A stretch of 64,000 nucleotides of DNA from Hyphomonas sp. L-53-1-40 (GTDB lineage: Bacteria; Pseudomonadota; Alphaproteobacteria; Caulobacterales; Hyphomonadaceae): assembly GCF_000682775.1 (NCBI RefSeq), contig NZ_AWFI01000018.1, forward strand, positions 1 to 64,000. Reading direction: 5' to 3'. Of this stretch, positions 15,908 to 26,593 are shown one piece after another (position 1 is the stretch's first letter; each line of letters begins with the position of its first letter). The notes below the pieces were generated by a model. The model had not been told where the DNA came from. It ran no database searches and worked only from the letters and a program-made list of their open reading frames with translations. The translations under genes were made by a program, and so were the position numbers.

Positions 15908-16929
15908 TGACACAGGACGCGCCCCTCGCTCCCGACCCTGGCCACAAGCCGGTCATGCTGGATGAAGTACTCGAATGGCTGGCGCCCAAGCATGGCGAGG
16001 TCATTGTGGATGGCACATTTGGCGGCGGCGGTTATAGCCGCGCCATACTTGGGTCTTCCAAATGCACCCTGATTGGCATTGATCGCGATGTGGATGCCAT
16101 TGAGCGCGCCCGGAAGATGGCGGAAAAGACGGAACGCCTCGTACCCTTGCTCGGTCGCTTCGGCGAAATGGACGACATCGTCCGCGCGGCGGGATATGAA
16201 CATGTTGACGGCGTTGTGCTCGACATCGGTGTTTCCAGTTTCCAGATTGACCAGGCCGAGCGCGGCTTTTCCTTCATGAAGCATGGTCCACTGGACATGC
16301 GCATGGGCGATACAGGCCCAACGGCGGCGGATGTGGTCAATATGATGAGTGAGCGCGACCTCGCGAACATCATCTTCCGTCTTGGCGAAGAGCGCCAGGC
16401 ACGCCGGATTGCCCGGGCGATTGTGCTGCACCGTGATGACACGCCGTTCGAGACAACCACCGAACTGGCCGATGCGGTTGAAAAGGCCGTGGGCGGGCGC
16501 AAGGGCGCGCGTATTCACCCGGCGACGCTGACGTTTCAGGCTATCCGCATGTATGTGAATGATGAGCTGGGAGAGTTGGCCCGTGCGCTGCACGCTGCCG
16601 AACGCCTGCTGCGTCCGGGCGGCCGTCTCGTGATCGTGGCCTTCCACTCGCTGGAAGACCGTATGGTGAAACAGTGGTTGAAGAACCGTGCCGGCAAGAT
16701 GGGCGGCGGGTCGCGTCATTTGCCGGTTGCGCAAAAAGGCCCCGACTCCACGTTCGAGCTGGCTGTTTCCAAGGCGGTTCTGCCGTCTGATAACGAAGTT
16801 GAAGGCAATCCGCGCGCACGCTCCGCCAAGTTGCGGGCCGCGATCCGGACCAGTGCGCCTGCCATTGAGGAAGAGGCCAGCGACGGCATGAATCTGCCGC
16901 CCCTGTCAGACCTGGAGGATGCCCTATGA
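15907..16929 (+). CDS. rsmH: 16S rRNA (cytosine-1402-N4)-methyltransferase RsmH
   Basis: A 340-residue S-adenosylmethionine-dependent methyltransferase (MraW) that modifies C1402 in the ribosomal decoding centre. Family landmarks: HKPVMLDEVLEWL, the SAM site DGTFGGGGYSRAIL, VLDIGVSSFQID, RGFSFMKHGPLDMRM, and FHSLEDRMVK near the C-terminus. The ATG overlaps the mraZ stop and the 3' end overlaps ftsL by four bases, so translation is coupled. Confidence 0.95.
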   Translation: MTQDAPLAPDPGHKPVMLDEVLEWLAPKHGEVIVDGTFGGGGYSRAILGSSKCTLIGIDRDVDAIERARKMAEKTERLVPLLGRFGEMDDIVRAAGYEHVDGVVLDIGVSSFQIDQAERGFSFMKHGPLDMRMGDTGPTAADVVNMMSERDLANIIFRLGEERQARRIARAIVLHRDDTPFETTTELADAVEKAVGGRKGARIHPATLTFQAIRMYVNDELGELARALHAAERLLRPGGRLVIVAFHSLEDRMVKQWLKNRAGKMGGGSRHLPVAQKGPDSTFELAVSKAVLPSDNEVEGNPRARSAKLRAAIRTSAPAIEEEASDGMNLPPLSDLEDAL

Positions 16930-17267
16930 GCCGCCGCGCATTTCTGTTTGGATTGGTCGTTGTCGGCCTGCTGATTGTCAGCCTCTATCGTGCCAAATAT
17001 GGCGCCAAGGACACCGCGGCTGAGCTGATGGCGGTTGAGGCGCAGATCGAGGAGGCGCGCCAGGAAAAGGCGCTGCTGGAAACCGAGCTGTCGCATATGA
17101 GCCGCCGCGAATGGATTGAGGAATATGCCCGCACCGAATTGGGCATGGCGCCGCCCAAGCCAGAGCAGATGGCCTCCGAGGGGGATCTGGATGCACTGGT
17201 TGGCAAGCCCAACAGCCTGAGCGTCAACGCGCCCGTATCCACCGAGAACGGGGAGGCGCCCGAGTGA
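16926..17267 (+). CDS. ftsL: Cell division protein FtsL
   Basis: A 113-residue bitopic protein: one transmembrane segment at ~5-22 and a periplasmic coiled coil at ~32-60 (AAELMAVEAQIEEARQEKALLETEL), followed by the conserved R-x-x-W-I-E-E-Y-A-R-x-x-L-G-M region. FtsL acts with FtsB and FtsQ to activate FtsWI at the septum. Sequence identity in this family is low, so position between rsmH and ftsI is a main support. It overlaps both neighbours by four bases (ATGA and GTGA). Confidence 0.85.
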   Translation: MSRRAFLFGLVVVGLLIVSLYRAKYGAKDTAAELMAVEAQIEEARQEKALLETELSHMSRREWIEEYARTELGMAPPKPEQMASEGDLDALVGKPNSLSVNAPVSTENGEAPE

Positions 17268-18892
17268 GCGAAGCCTCCCGGAACCGGACACGGCTCGCTG
17301 GCCTCGCGGTCAGTGCGCTGTTTGTCGTTCTGGCTGGCAAGGCCGGCTACCTGTCCCTTGCGGGCGGGACGGCACCTGCGCATGCGGCAGGTCAGAAGGC
17401 CGAGCGTATCGTGCGGGCCGATATTGTTGATCGCAATGGCGAACTGCTCGCCACATCCGTCTCCGCCTACTCGCTTGTCGCCAATCCGAAACTGATCTGG
17501 GATGGCGGCGAAGTGTCCGAAGCGCTCGCGACGGTCCTGCCGGATCTCGACGTGGCGGAGATGACCCGGCGCCTGTCAGATCAGACCCGTGAGTTTGTCT
17601 GGGTAGAGCGCGGCCTGACCCCACGCCAGCGCAAAGCCGTGTTTGACCTGGGCCTTGAAGGGTTACGTTTCGAGGAAGAGAGCCGCCGGGCCTATCCACG
17701 CGGTACCTTGGCCGGACATTTGCTGGGCTACACGAATGTGGACGGCCTCGGCGCAGGCGGCATTGAGTATAGCCAGAATGAACGTCTGGCCGCCGGTGGA
17801 GAGCCGGTCCGCCTGACTATCGATAATGGCGTGCAGGCAGCGGTCGAGGCTGAGCTGTCAATCGCCGCTGCCGAGCATGAAGCTGAAGGCGGCGCCGCGA
17901 TCCTGCTGGATGCGCAAACCGGCGAAGTGCGCGCCATGGCCAGCTGGCCACCATTTGACCCGAACCGGTCAGTTGATATTCCGATGTCGGATCCGTCCCG
18001 CCTCAATCGTGCGACCGGGGCGGTCTACGAACTCGGATCCATCTTCAAGCCCTTCACGGTCGCCGCTGCGCTCGAAGCCGGCGTGGTGCATCCGACCGAA
18101 TTGTTTGATGTGCGCCGCCCGCTGGAAATTCGCGGTTTCCGGATTGAAGATGATCACCCATTCCATGGTGATGCCGACATCACGCACATCATCTCCCAGA
18201 GCTCCAATATCGGCACGGTCCGGATCAATGAGAAACTGGGGCCGCGGCGCCAGCAGGACTTCCTGATCCGCGCCGGTCTGATGGAGCGGGTGAAGATCGA
18301 ACTGGCGGGCAGCTCAGCGCCAATCCTGCCCGAGCGGTTTGACGATCTCTATTCTGCAACCGTGTCCTATGGGCACGGCATTGCTGTATCGCCCATGTCT
18401 TTCCTGGCTGCCTTTTCGACCTTTGCGAATGGGGGTGAGCGGGTTCAGCCGACCCTGATCATGAACAATCGGGATCGCCCCGCGCCTGTGAGAGTGATGT
18501 CTGCTCTGACGGCTGAAATGGTGAACGTCATGATGCGCGAAGCGGTCGTCACCGGCACCGGCAAGAATGCCGAAGTTGCCGGGTATCGCGTTGCGGGAAA
18601 AACCGGCACGGCGGAGAAGCCGATCCTTGGCGGCTACGATGATGACCACAATGTCACGAGCTTTGCGGCTGTCTTTCCCTATGATCGCCCCCAATATGCC
18701 CTGATCGTGACCCTCGATGATCCGAAGGCCGGATCAGGGGCTGGCGCCACGGCGGCCTACAATGCGGCTCCGGCGGCGGGACGAATGATAGAACGTGTCG
18801 CGCCGCTTCTGGGTCTTGCGCCACGGTTCGAGGATATTCGCCCGGCGGGCGCAGCCCTCCGCTCCGGCCAGGAGAAGAGGAGTTCCTTGTGA
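17264..18892 (+). CDS. ftsI: Septal peptidoglycan transpeptidase FtsI (PBP3)
   Basis: A 542-residue class B penicillin-binding protein that crosslinks septal peptidoglycan. One N-terminal membrane anchor (~12-30) is followed by a dimerisation/pedestal domain (from ~50) and the transpeptidase domain: active-site S259-I-F-K262, S313-S-N315 and K446-T-G448. The GTG start overlaps the ftsL stop and the stop overlaps murE. The partner glycosyltransferase FtsW is encoded in the same cluster. Confidence 0.95.
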   Translation: MSEASRNRTRLAGLAVSALFVVLAGKAGYLSLAGGTAPAHAAGQKAERIVRADIVDRNGELLATSVSAYSLVANPKLIWDGGEVSEALATVLPDLDVAEMTRRLSDQTREFVWVERGLTPRQRKAVFDLGLEGLRFEEESRRAYPRGTLAGHLLGYTNVDGLGAGGIEYSQNERLAAGGEPVRLTIDNGVQAAVEAELSIAAAEHEAEGGAAILLDAQTGEVRAMASWPPFDPNRSVDIPMSDPSRLNRATGAVYELGSIFKPFTVAAALEAGVVHPTELFDVRRPLEIRGFRIEDDHPFHGDADITHIISQSSNIGTVRINEKLGPRRQQDFLIRAGLMERVKIELAGSSAPILPERFDDLYSATVSYGHGIAVSPMSFLAAFSTFANGGERVQPTLIMNNRDRPAPVRVMSALTAEMVNVMMREAVVTGTGKNAEVAGYRVAGKTGTAEKPILGGYDDDHNVTSFAAVFPYDRPQYALIVTLDDPKAGSGAGATAAYNAAPAAGRMIERVAPLLGLAPRFEDIRPAGAALRSGQEKRSSL

Positions 18893-20328
18893 CCAAACTG
18901 AAAGACCTGTTCCCGCTCGTCGAGCAGGGAGACATCGAAATCAAAGGCATGACGGCTGACAGCCGCCGGGTAGCGCCGGGCTATCTGTTCGCGGCGCTGA
19001 AAGGCACCGTATCGGATGGTCGGGACTATATTCCGCAGGCAATCGAAAAAGGCGCTGCGGCGATCCTGTCCGAAGGCGGCGTTGCGGTAGATGGTGCTGC
19101 GCATGTGATCGCGGATGAGCCGCGCCGCGCGCTGGCCCTCGCCGCGAAGCGCTTCCATGTCGCGCAGCCGAAAACGATCGCTGCCGTGACAGGTACGAAT
19201 GGCAAATCCTCGACGGTGGATTTCTGTCGCCAGATCTGGGCGAATGCAAACCTGTCGGCTGCCTCGATGGGCACGCTTGGTGCCATTGGCCCGAAGGGCA
19301 AGATTGATGTCGGTCATACGACACCTGATCCGGTTACCATTCACGAGACCCTCCACGAACTGGCCGGGCAAGGGGTCACACATTGTGCGATGGAGGCGTC
19401 CAGCCACGGCCTGGAGCAACATCGCCTTGATGGTGTGGACTTGTCGGCTGTTGCTTTCCTGAACTTTACCCAGGACCATCTCGACTATCACGCCACGATG
19501 GAAGAATACCTCGACGCCAAACTGCGCCTGTTCCGCGACTTTGGCGGACAGGGCATGCCAGCGATCGTGAACGCCGACAGCGACCATCGTGAGGTCTTCG
19601 AGAAGGCAGCAACCGATCATGGCCTGCAGGTCGTGTCCTTCGGCTGGCGCGGCGAGGATCTCTGGATCGACGAAATCATGCCACGCGCGACCGGACAGGT
19701 GCTCAACCTGTTCTGGCGCGATGTCGAGTTGAAGCCTTTCGAGCTACCCCTGATCGGCGAGTTCCAGGCGTTGAATGCGCTGGCGGCGGCGGCGATCTGC
19801 TTGTCGCTGGGCATGGACGTCGACGCGGTCATGGACGGCCTGTCCAAGCTGAAGCCCGTTAAGGGACGACTCGAACTGGTCGGCAAGACCGAAGCTGGCG
19901 CCGGCGTATTTGTCGACTATGCCCATACACCGGACGGGCTCGACGTTCTGCTCCGCGCCGTTCGTCCGCACACAGCTGGGCGTCTGAAAGTCATCTTCGG
20001 ATGCGGCGGTGACCGCGATGCCAAGAAGCGACCCCTGATGGGGGAGATCGCGACGCGTCAGGCCGACGATGTGATCGTCACCGACGACAACCCGCGTTCT
20101 GAAGACCCGGACATGATCCGACATGCCATTCTTGAAATGGCGCCGAATGCGCGCGAGATTGGTGATCGCGGAGAGGCCATCCGGACGATTATCGCCGAAC
20201 TGAAAAAAGGCGACACGCTGGTGATCGCTGGCAAGGGCCACGAGACCGGCCAGATCATTGGCGTGGATGTCATCCCGTTCTCAGATCAGGACACGGCGCT
20301 GGATGCGCTGAAAGGCGGCGCCGGATGA
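18889..20328 (+). CDS. murE: UDP-MurNAc-L-Ala-D-Glu:meso-diaminopimelate ligase MurE
   Basis: A 479-residue Mur ligase that adds the third residue of the stem peptide in the cytoplasm. The ATP loop is VTGTNGKSST (~98-107). The DNPRSEDP motif near residue 398 is the signature for meso-diaminopimelate rather than lysine. HTTPDP and YAHTPDGL are further family motifs. The GTG start at 18889 overlaps the ftsI stop, and the stop overlaps the murF ATG. Confidence 0.95.
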   Translation: MTKLKDLFPLVEQGDIEIKGMTADSRRVAPGYLFAALKGTVSDGRDYIPQAIEKGAAAILSEGGVAVDGAAHVIADEPRRALALAAKRFHVAQPKTIAAVTGTNGKSSTVDFCRQIWANANLSAASMGTLGAIGPKGKIDVGHTTPDPVTIHETLHELAGQGVTHCAMEASSHGLEQHRLDGVDLSAVAFLNFTQDHLDYHATMEEYLDAKLRLFRDFGGQGMPAIVNADSDHREVFEKAATDHGLQVVSFGWRGEDLWIDEIMPRATGQVLNLFWRDVELKPFELPLIGEFQALNALAAAAICLSLGMDVDAVMDGLSKLKPVKGRLELVGKTEAGAGVFVDYAHTPDGLDVLLRAVRPHTAGRLKVIFGCGGDRDAKKRPLMGEIATRQADDVIVTDDNPRSEDPDMIRHAILEMAPNAREIGDRGEAIRTIIAELKKGDTLVIAGKGHETGQIIGVDVIPFSDQDTALDALKGGAG

Positions 20329-21736
20329 ACGCGCCGCTCTGGATCTCTTCCGATATCGCGCTCATTACGGGTGGCAGGGCGACGGATCCGTTCTCTGTGA
20401 CGGGGTCAGTGTCGATCGACACACGCAGCCTGAAGCCGGGCGACCTGTTCGTGGCGCTGACGGACCAGCGCGATGGGCATGATTTCGTCGAGGCGGCCTT
20501 TGCTGCGGGCGCGGCGGGCGCACTCGTGTCGCGTCAGGTCGGGCAGGGACCTCAACTCGTTGTGGATGATGTGCAGGAAGCGCTGGAGCAGATGGGTGTG
20601 GCCGCGCGGGTCCGCTGTGGCGCGCATCGCACGGCCGTGACCGGTTCAGCCGGCAAGACCAGCGTCAAGGAAATGCTGGCACAAATCTATCGCGCCTTCG
20701 GCCCGGCGCACTGGAATGTGAAGAGTTTCAACAATCATTGGGGGGTGCCGCTGACTCTGGCGCGCATGCCGGAAGACACCACGCGCGCCGTTTTCGAGAT
20801 TGGCATGTCAACTCTTGGCGAGATCGCGCCGCGCAGCCAGATGGTTCGTCCGCATACCGGCATAGTGACCTGTATTGCGGGGGCGCATCTTGAGGGGCTT
20901 GGCTCTCTCAGCGCCGTTGCGCATGAGAAGGCAGATATCTTTACCGGCATGGAGGCCGGTGGGACCTTTATCCTGCCTGCGGATGACGAATTCTTTGACT
21001 ATCTTGCCGGACGCGCGCGGCGTTTCTGCCCGACTGGAAATCTCGAGAGTTTTGGCCGGAGCGCCAATGCGACGGCGCGTATCGTCGGGTATGAGACAGA
21101 CGGCAATGAGAGCCGGATCCAGCTCGACATTGTCGGCAAGCCGGTGCTTGTTACCATCAATGCCGTTGGTGAGCATTGGGCCATGAATGCGGCAGCGGCG
21201 GTTCTGGCGTCGAGGAATGCGCCGAGGCACTTTCCGGCTACACGCCACCTCCCGGTCGGGGGACAGCCGAACAGCTCACCCTGCCGCAGGGCGGACACAT
21301 TACGCTGATCGATGATGCCTACAATGCAAACCCGGCGAGCATGAAGGCCTCTTTGGCTGCCCTATCCCGTCGCGGCAGTGGACGACGCCTGATCGTGCTC
21401 GGCGAAATGCTCGAAATTGGCGAAACGTCGGATGCTGAACATGCCGCGCTTGCGGGTCCGGTGGCGGATACTGGACCAGCTGCCATTTTCCTGGCGGGCG
21501 ACAAAATGACTCATCTTTCCGACGCACTTCCGCCTCAGTTGGAGCAGACGTGGACTCGCAATTGGGAAGAGCTGTGGAATCCTCTGCAAAATGCACTCCG
21601 AGATGGAGATGTGCTCTTGATCAAGGGGTCGAATGCGTCCGGGATGGCGAAACTAGCTGACCGAATTCGCCAATGGAGCGACTCGGCAATGGGTAAGATG
21701 GAACGCGGGGCAGAAGGCGCCGCAGAGGTTGGGTGA
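20325..21736 (+). pseudogene. murF: UDP-MurNAc-tripeptide:D-Ala-D-Ala ligase MurF, interrupted by a frameshift
   Basis: MurF adds D-Ala-D-Ala to complete the pentapeptide. The N-terminal and ATPase domains read cleanly from ATG 20325 (VTGSAGKTSVKEML loop, then FNNHWGVPLTL, EIGMSTLGEI, GEHWAMNAAAAVLA). Near 21205-21212 the family sequence jumps to another frame, continuing VEECAEALSGYTPPPGRG, IDDAYNANPASMKASL and VLGEMLEIG to the stop at 21734-21736. The first frame instead ends at 21308 in unrelated sequence. Compared with E. coli MurF, about seven residues are also missing at the junction, so a deletion of some 20-22 bases, or an assembly error there, is likely. The gene is normally essential and no second copy is seen in the window. 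Confidence 0.85.
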
Positions 21737-22929
21737 TGCTATACGAATGGCTGGCCGCAGACAGCGGTATATTTAACGTTCTGAACTATATCACATTCCG
21801 GTCCGGCGCGGCCGTGGTGACGGCGTTCCTTGTGACCGTCCTGTTCGGAGACGCAATCATCAACTTCCTCCGTGCCCGGCAGGGCAAGGGCCAGCCGATC
21901 CGCGACTTGTCGCTGGAGGCGCAGCTGTCGAAGCAGGGCACGCCGACGATGGGCGGTTTCCTGATCTGGCTGGGCCTGGTGGTCGGCGTCTTGCTCTGGG
22001 GCAACCTAACGAACCCATACATCTGGGTCACACTGTTCGTGACACTGTCTTACGCCGTTCTTGGCTTCCTGGATGATCTCGCCAAAGTTTCCAAGCAGAG
22101 CGCGGATGGCGTTCCGGCGAGCGTGCGCCTGCTCGCCGGCTTTGGCATAGCGGCGATCGCCTGTGCGTTCATCATGGGTCTGCACGGCGCGCATACGCCA
22201 GCGGGTCATGCTGAATGGGGGCCGCTGAACGGATTGGCTGAGACCATCGCCAGCCTGGCACCCGAAACAAGCGTTGAGCCTGCTGACCCGGCCTTTTCCG
22301 GCGGCGTAGCTGTGCCCTTCGTAAATGATTATTTCTTCCCGCTTGGCGGCTTCTTCATCCTGTTTGGCATGATCGTGGTTGTCGGCAGCGCGAATGCGGT
22401 GAACTTCACCGATGGGCTGGATGGCCTGGCCATTGTGCCGATGAGTTTCGCGGCTGCCTCCTATGCCCTGATTGCCTACCTGACAGGTAACTTCGTCTTC
22501 GCCGACTATCTCGGCATCCAGTTCACGCCGGGCACCGGAGAGCTGACCGTGTTGCTCGCCTCCATGATCGGCGCGGGCATGGGCTTTCTCTGGTACAATG
22601 CCTATCCGGCCAAGGTGTTCATGGGTGACACCGGCTCGCTTGGACTTGGGGGAATGCTGGGTGTCGTTGCGGTGGCGGCCAAGCACGAATTTGCGCTGGT
22701 TATCATCGGCGGCCTGTTCGTGATGGAAGCGGTGTCCGTGATGATGCAGGTTGGCTGGTTCAAGGTCACCCGCAAGCTGACGGGGGAGGGCAAGCGCATC
22801 TTCCTCATGGCGCCGCTGCACCACCACTTCCAGAAGAAAAACTGGCCAGAAACGCGCGTTGTCGCGCGCTTCTGGATCCTGTCCGTCCTGTTCGCCCTCG
22901 CGGGCCTCGCAACGCTGAAGCTGAGGTAA
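21736..22929 (+). CDS. mraY: Phospho-MurNAc-pentapeptide transferase MraY
   Basis: A 397-residue integral membrane enzyme that transfers phospho-MurNAc-pentapeptide to undecaprenyl phosphate to form lipid I. About ten membrane segments are visible. Catalytic motifs: FLDDLAK after the third helix, [10 protein letters not shown] and [12 protein letters not shown]; the HHHFQ motif is near the C-terminus ([14 protein letters not shown]). The loop at ~155-195 (HGAHTPAGH...) is longer than in E. coli, as in other alphaproteobacteria. ATG 21736 overlaps the end of murF; a GTG one codon earlier is also possible. Confidence 0.95.
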   Translation: MLYEWLAADSGIFNVLNYITFRSGAAVVTAFLVTVLFGDAIINFLRARQGKGQPIRDLSLEAQLSKQGTPTMGGFLIWLGLVVGVLLWGNLTNPYIWVTLFVTLSYAVLGFLDDLAKVSKQSADGVPASVRLLAGFGIAAIACAFIMGLHGAHTPAGHAEWGPLNGLAETIASLAPETSVEPADPAFSGGVAVPFVNDYFFPLGGFFILFGMIVVVGSANAVNFTDGLDGLAIVPMSFAAASYALIAYLTGNFVFADYLGIQFTPGTGELTVLLASMIGAGMGFLWYNAYPAKVFMGDTGSLGLGGMLGVVAVAAKHEFALVIIGGLFVMEAVSVMMQVGWFKVTRKLTGEGKRIFLMAPLHHHFQKKNWPETRVVARFWILSVLFALAGLATLKLR

Positions 22930-22939
22930 GCCGAGACCC

Positions 22940-24355
22940 ATGATTCCGATTACTGAATATGCTGGAAGAGATGTTGCAGTGTTCGGCCTTGGCCGGACAG
23001 GCCTCTCGGCTGCCAAGGCCCTCAAGGCTGGCGGCGCGCGTGTTCATGCGTGGGATGACAATGAAGAGACCCGTGCCAAGGCAGAGGCCGCTGGCCTGAC
23101 CCTGTCAGACATCAACAAGCGCGACTGGCAGACCTTTGCCGCGCTCGTCCTTTCCCCCGGCGTGCCATACAAATTCCCTCAGCCGCATCGCATTGTGCGG
23201 ATGGCGGAAATGACCAATGTGCCGGTCGTCGGCGACATGGAATTGTTCGCGCGCGCTGTGCAGGCCCTGCCAGAGCGTGGCCGTCCGAAGATCGTGGCCA
23301 TCACCGGCACGAACGGGAAGTCGACCACAACCGCGTTGATCGGACATATCCTGAAACATGCAGGCCGCGATGCGCGCATCGGGGGCAATATCGGCACGGG
23401 CGTGCTGGACCTTGCCCCGCTGCACGCTAACGCAACCTATGTGTTGGAGCTCTCTTCCTACCAGCTGGATCTGGTGAAGAGCCTGCATTGCGACGTCGCC
23501 GTGCTGCTGAACATCACGCCGGATCATCTGGACCGTCATGGCGGCATGGACGGGTACCAGGCTGCGAAAATGCGCATCTTCCAGAACCAGACCGAGAAAG
23601 ATGTTGCAATCATTGGCTTTGACGATGTGATCACCCAGTCCATCGCGATCGGATTGTCCGCAAATGGTCCGGCCCGTGTGGTGCAGGCCTCATCCACCTA
23701 TGCGCTTGGTCGGGGCGTCAGCGCCGTAGACGGACGACTTTATGACAGCAATAGCGGTCAGGCCCAGTTCATCGGAAACCTGAGCGATTGCCTGGCGCTG
23801 CCAGGGCGCCACAATCATCAGAACGCCGCAGCCGCCTATGCCGCCTGTCGGGCGTTGGGGTTGGACCCGCAAACGATCATGGATGGTATTCGCACCTTCC
23901 CTGGCCTTGCTCACCGGCTTGAAATGGTCGGAGAGGTCGATGGCGTGAGATTTGTAAACGACTCCAAGGCGACCAATGCCGAAGCCGCCGAACAGGCGTT
24001 GAAGGCCTACAAGAAAGCATACTGGATTGCAGGCGGTGTTTCGAAGGCTGAGGGCATCCAGCCATTGGCACCGCTGTTCCCGAACATCACCAAGGCCTAT
24101 CTGATCGGTGACTCCGAAGAAACCTTCGCCGCAACGCTGAAGGGCAAGGTGGCCTTGCAAACATGCGGCACGCTCGAAAATGCAGTTCAGGCTGCATTTC
24201 GTGATGCAAAAGTGGTCGGAGACGAAAATCCGGTCATTCTTCTTTCACCTGCCTGTGCAAGTTTCGACCAGTTCCGCGACTTTGAACATCGCGGAGATGT
24301 TTTCCGGAGCATCGTCCAGTCAATGATGCCGCAGGAGTTGAAGGAGTTGGCTTGA
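22940..24355 (+). CDS. murD: UDP-MurNAc-L-Ala:D-glutamate ligase MurD
   Basis: A 471-residue cytoplasmic Mur ligase that adds D-glutamate. A Rossmann-like N-terminal domain (VAVFGLGRTGLSAAKAL) binds the UDP moiety; the ATP loop is ITGTNGKSTTTALIGH (~119-134); LELSSYQLD, NITPDHLDRH and FVNDSKATNAEA are standard MurD motifs; SPACASFDQFRDFEHRG is at the C-terminus. It is spaced 10 bases from mraY and overlaps ftsW by four bases. Confidence 0.95.
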   Translation: MIPITEYAGRDVAVFGLGRTGLSAAKALKAGGARVHAWDDNEETRAKAEAAGLTLSDINKRDWQTFAALVLSPGVPYKFPQPHRIVRMAEMTNVPVVGDMELFARAVQALPERGRPKIVAITGTNGKSTTTALIGHILKHAGRDARIGGNIGTGVLDLAPLHANATYVLELSSYQLDLVKSLHCDVAVLLNITPDHLDRHGGMDGYQAAKMRIFQNQTEKDVAIIGFDDVITQSIAIGLSANGPARVVQASSTYALGRGVSAVDGRLYDSNSGQAQFIGNLSDCLALPGRHNHQNAAAAYAACRALGLDPQTIMDGIRTFPGLAHRLEMVGEVDGVRFVNDSKATNAEAAEQALKAYKKAYWIAGGVSKAEGIQPLAPLFPNITKAYLIGDSEETFAATLKGKVALQTCGTLENAVQAAFRDAKVVGDENPVILLSPACASFDQFRDFEHRGDVFRSIVQSMMPQELKELA

Positions 24356-25503
24356 CCTACGTAGCATCCGCCCCATTGCTCGCACGCTCGGACATGTCCT
24401 GGCTGACCGAGTGGCGGCGGACGCTCGATTGGGGGCTCTTCGGCGGTGCGTTTTTCCTGATTGCCATTGGCTTGCTCATGTCGCTTGCGGCGGGGCCGAC
24501 TGCGGCGGCGCGGATTGGCTATTCGGATGAATACTTCTTTGTGTTCCGTCAGGTCTGCTTTGCCGGTTTGGGCGCGACCATCATGGTGGTGGTCAGCATG
24601 CTGGACCGGACCTGGGCGCGGCGATTTGCAACGCTGGTCTTTATCGTCAGCCTTGCCCTGATGTTCTTCATTCTCGTTTGGGGACACGAAGCCAAGGGCG
24701 CGCAGCGCTGGTTGCGGTTTGCCGGGTTTTCCCTGCAGCCGAGCGAGATGGTGAAGCCTGCCTTGATTGTCCTGAGCGGTTGGTTGCTGGCGCAGCGGGA
24801 GATGTATCCGACCGGACCTTGGGCGATCATTGCCTTCCTGTTCTATGCGGTCACGCTCGGCCTGTTATTGTTGCAACCGGATGTCGGACAGTCGGTGTTG
24901 CTGAGTGCGGCCTTCGTCGTGACCTTCTATGTCAGTGGCCTGCCGTGGAGATGGGCGGCAGGGTTCGCGGTTGGCGGGGTCAGCTTGTCGGCGTCGCTTT
25001 ATGCCTTGCTGCCGCATGTCCGCTACCGAGTGAACAGCTTCATCAATCCAGACTCTGCCGATACGTACCAGATTGACCGTGCCGCCGAAGCCATCGGCCG
25101 GGGGGGATTGTTCGGTGTCGGCCCCGGGGAGGGGCAAGTGAAGATCCATCTGCCGGACGCGCACACTGATTTCATCTATGCGGTCATGGTCGAGGAGTTT
25201 GGCTTGATCGCGGCGCTGATGCTGATGGCGGTTTTCGTATTGCTGATCCTGCGGGGCTTCCGTGCCAGTTCACGTGTGGAAGATGGCTATGCGCGCGCTG
25301 CGGCTGCCGGACTCTTCACGCTATTCGGCCTTCAGGCTGCCATAAACATTGCCGTAAATCTGGCCCTTATCCCGCCAAAGGGCATGACACTGCCATTTGT
25401 GTCCTATGGTGGCTCGTCCATGATCGGGACGGGATTGACACTGGGCCTTGCGCTGGCACTTGTGCGCGGACAAGGTACGCGCACAAGGGGCCGGTATGGC
25501 TGA
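24352..25503 (+). CDS. ftsW: Septal peptidoglycan polymerase FtsW
   Basis: A 383-residue SEDS-family glycosyltransferase that polymerises lipid II with FtsI. It has about ten membrane helices; family motifs include [29 protein letters not shown], and [19 protein letters not shown] near the end. I take TTG 24352 as the start, since AAGGAG lies five bases before it and it overlaps the murD stop (TTGA). An ATG at 24394 is the alternative. Confidence 0.92.
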   Translation: MTYVASAPLLARSDMSWLTEWRRTLDWGLFGGAFFLIAIGLLMSLAAGPTAAARIGYSDEYFFVFRQVCFAGLGATIMVVVSMLDRTWARRFATLVFIVSLALMFFILVWGHEAKGAQRWLRFAGFSLQPSEMVKPALIVLSGWLLAQREMYPTGPWAIIAFLFYAVTLGLLLLQPDVGQSVLLSAAFVVTFYVSGLPWRWAAGFAVGGVSLSASLYALLPHVRYRVNSFINPDSADTYQIDRAAEAIGRGGLFGVGPGEGQVKIHLPDAHTDFIYAVMVEEFGLIAALMLMAVFVLLILRGFRASSRVEDGYARAAAAGLFTLFGLQAAINIAVNLALIPPKGMTLPFVSYGGSSMIGTGLTLGLALALVRGQGTRTRGRYG

Positions 25504-26593
25504 AGACAGAGACAAGCTTGTCGTCATCGCAGCAGGTGGCACAGGGGGGCACATGTTCCCCGCCAGAGCCTTTGCAGACGAGATGATTGCAAGAGGCTGG
25601 AAGGTTGGCCTGATCTCTGACAAGCGCGGCGCAAAATATGCCAAGGACTTTCCGGCCGACTGGCTGGAACAGATCCAGGCGTCTTCCCCCAATCTCCGTA
25701 AGCCGTGGACCCTGCCGGCGACGGCCATGAAGATCAATGCGGGCATATCCCGTGCGAAAACCCTGATCCGGGAAACCCGGCCCAGCCTGATCGCGGGCTT
25801 TGGTGGTTATCCGGCCTTTCCGGCGCTGGCTGCGGCGCGCCGCATGAAGGTGCCGATCATTATTCATGAGCAGAATGCGGTGCTCGGTCGGGTGAACCGG
25901 CGCTTTGCCCGGCAGGCCAAATTGGTGGCCAGCGGGTTTGAACGGCTCGACAGGCTGCCCTCCTGGAGCGCGCATCTGGCCGTGGGCAATCCGGTGCGTG
26001 AGGCTATCCTGGCGCGGCGGGAGGATCCCTATCCCTCCACGGACGATTTGCTGACCATCCTGATTACGGGCGGAAGTCAGGGGTCCAAGATCATCGGTGA
26101 AACGATCCCGACGGCGATTGTCGATTTCGTGCCGCCGCCGCTGCAGGCGCGGCTTCGCGTTATCCAGCAGGTGCGTCAGGAACAGTATGCCTTTGTCGAT
26201 AACATGTATCGGCGTGTGAAGATTGAAGCCGAGTTGTCGCCGTTCTTCTCTGACATGCCGCAGAAGCTGTCACAGGCGCACCTCGTCATCGCGCGGTCTG
26301 GCGCCGGCACAGTATCGGAAATTGCCGCGGTTGGCCGCCCGTCCATTCTTATTCCGCTGGCAATTGCCATGGATGATCATCAGGCGGCCAATGCCGAGGC
26401 CCTGACGGAGATTGGCGCCGCCGACATGGTGCTGGAGAGCAATCTCTATCCGCAATTGCTCGGCGCGCTGATCACGGCCCGCCTGCAGGATGCCGACGAT
26501 CTGCGCGCACGGGCGGCCGCAGCCAAGGCGTCTGCCAAGGTCAACGCCGCCAAAGAGCTGGCAGACATGGCCGAACGAGTCGCTGAGCTTTAG
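25496..26593 (+). CDS. murG: Lipid II synthase MurG (N-acetylglucosaminyltransferase)
   Basis: A 365-residue GT28 enzyme at the inner face of the membrane; it adds GlcNAc to lipid I. The N-terminal glycine-rich loop [12 protein letters not shown], the second one [25 protein letters not shown] and the donor site [10 protein letters not shown]...[12 protein letters not shown] are all present. ATG 25496 lies within the last codons of ftsW (8-base overlap). It meets the DUF3291 gene tail-to-tail at 26590-26593. Confidence 0.95.
   Translation: MAEDRDKLVVIAAGGTGGHMFPARAFADEMIARGWKVGLISDKRGAKYAKDFPADWLEQIQASSPNLRKPWTLPATAMKINAGISRAKTLIRETRPSLIAGFGGYPAFPALAAARRMKVPIIIHEQNAVLGRVNRRFARQAKLVASGFERLDRLPSWSAHLAVGNPVREAILARREDPYPSTDDLLTILITGGSQGSKIIGETIPTAIVDFVPPPLQARLRVIQQVRQEQYAFVDNMYRRVKIEAELSPFFSDMPQKLSQAHLVIARSGAGTVSEIAAVGRPSILIPLAIAMDDHQAANAEALTEIGAADMVLESNLYPQLLGALITARLQDADDLRARAAAAKASAKVNAAKELADMAERVAEL

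Noticed and set aside
22006-23025. Minus-strand open frame across mraY-murD
   Set aside because: Antisense to two certain genes and low-complexity, His/Arg-rich.
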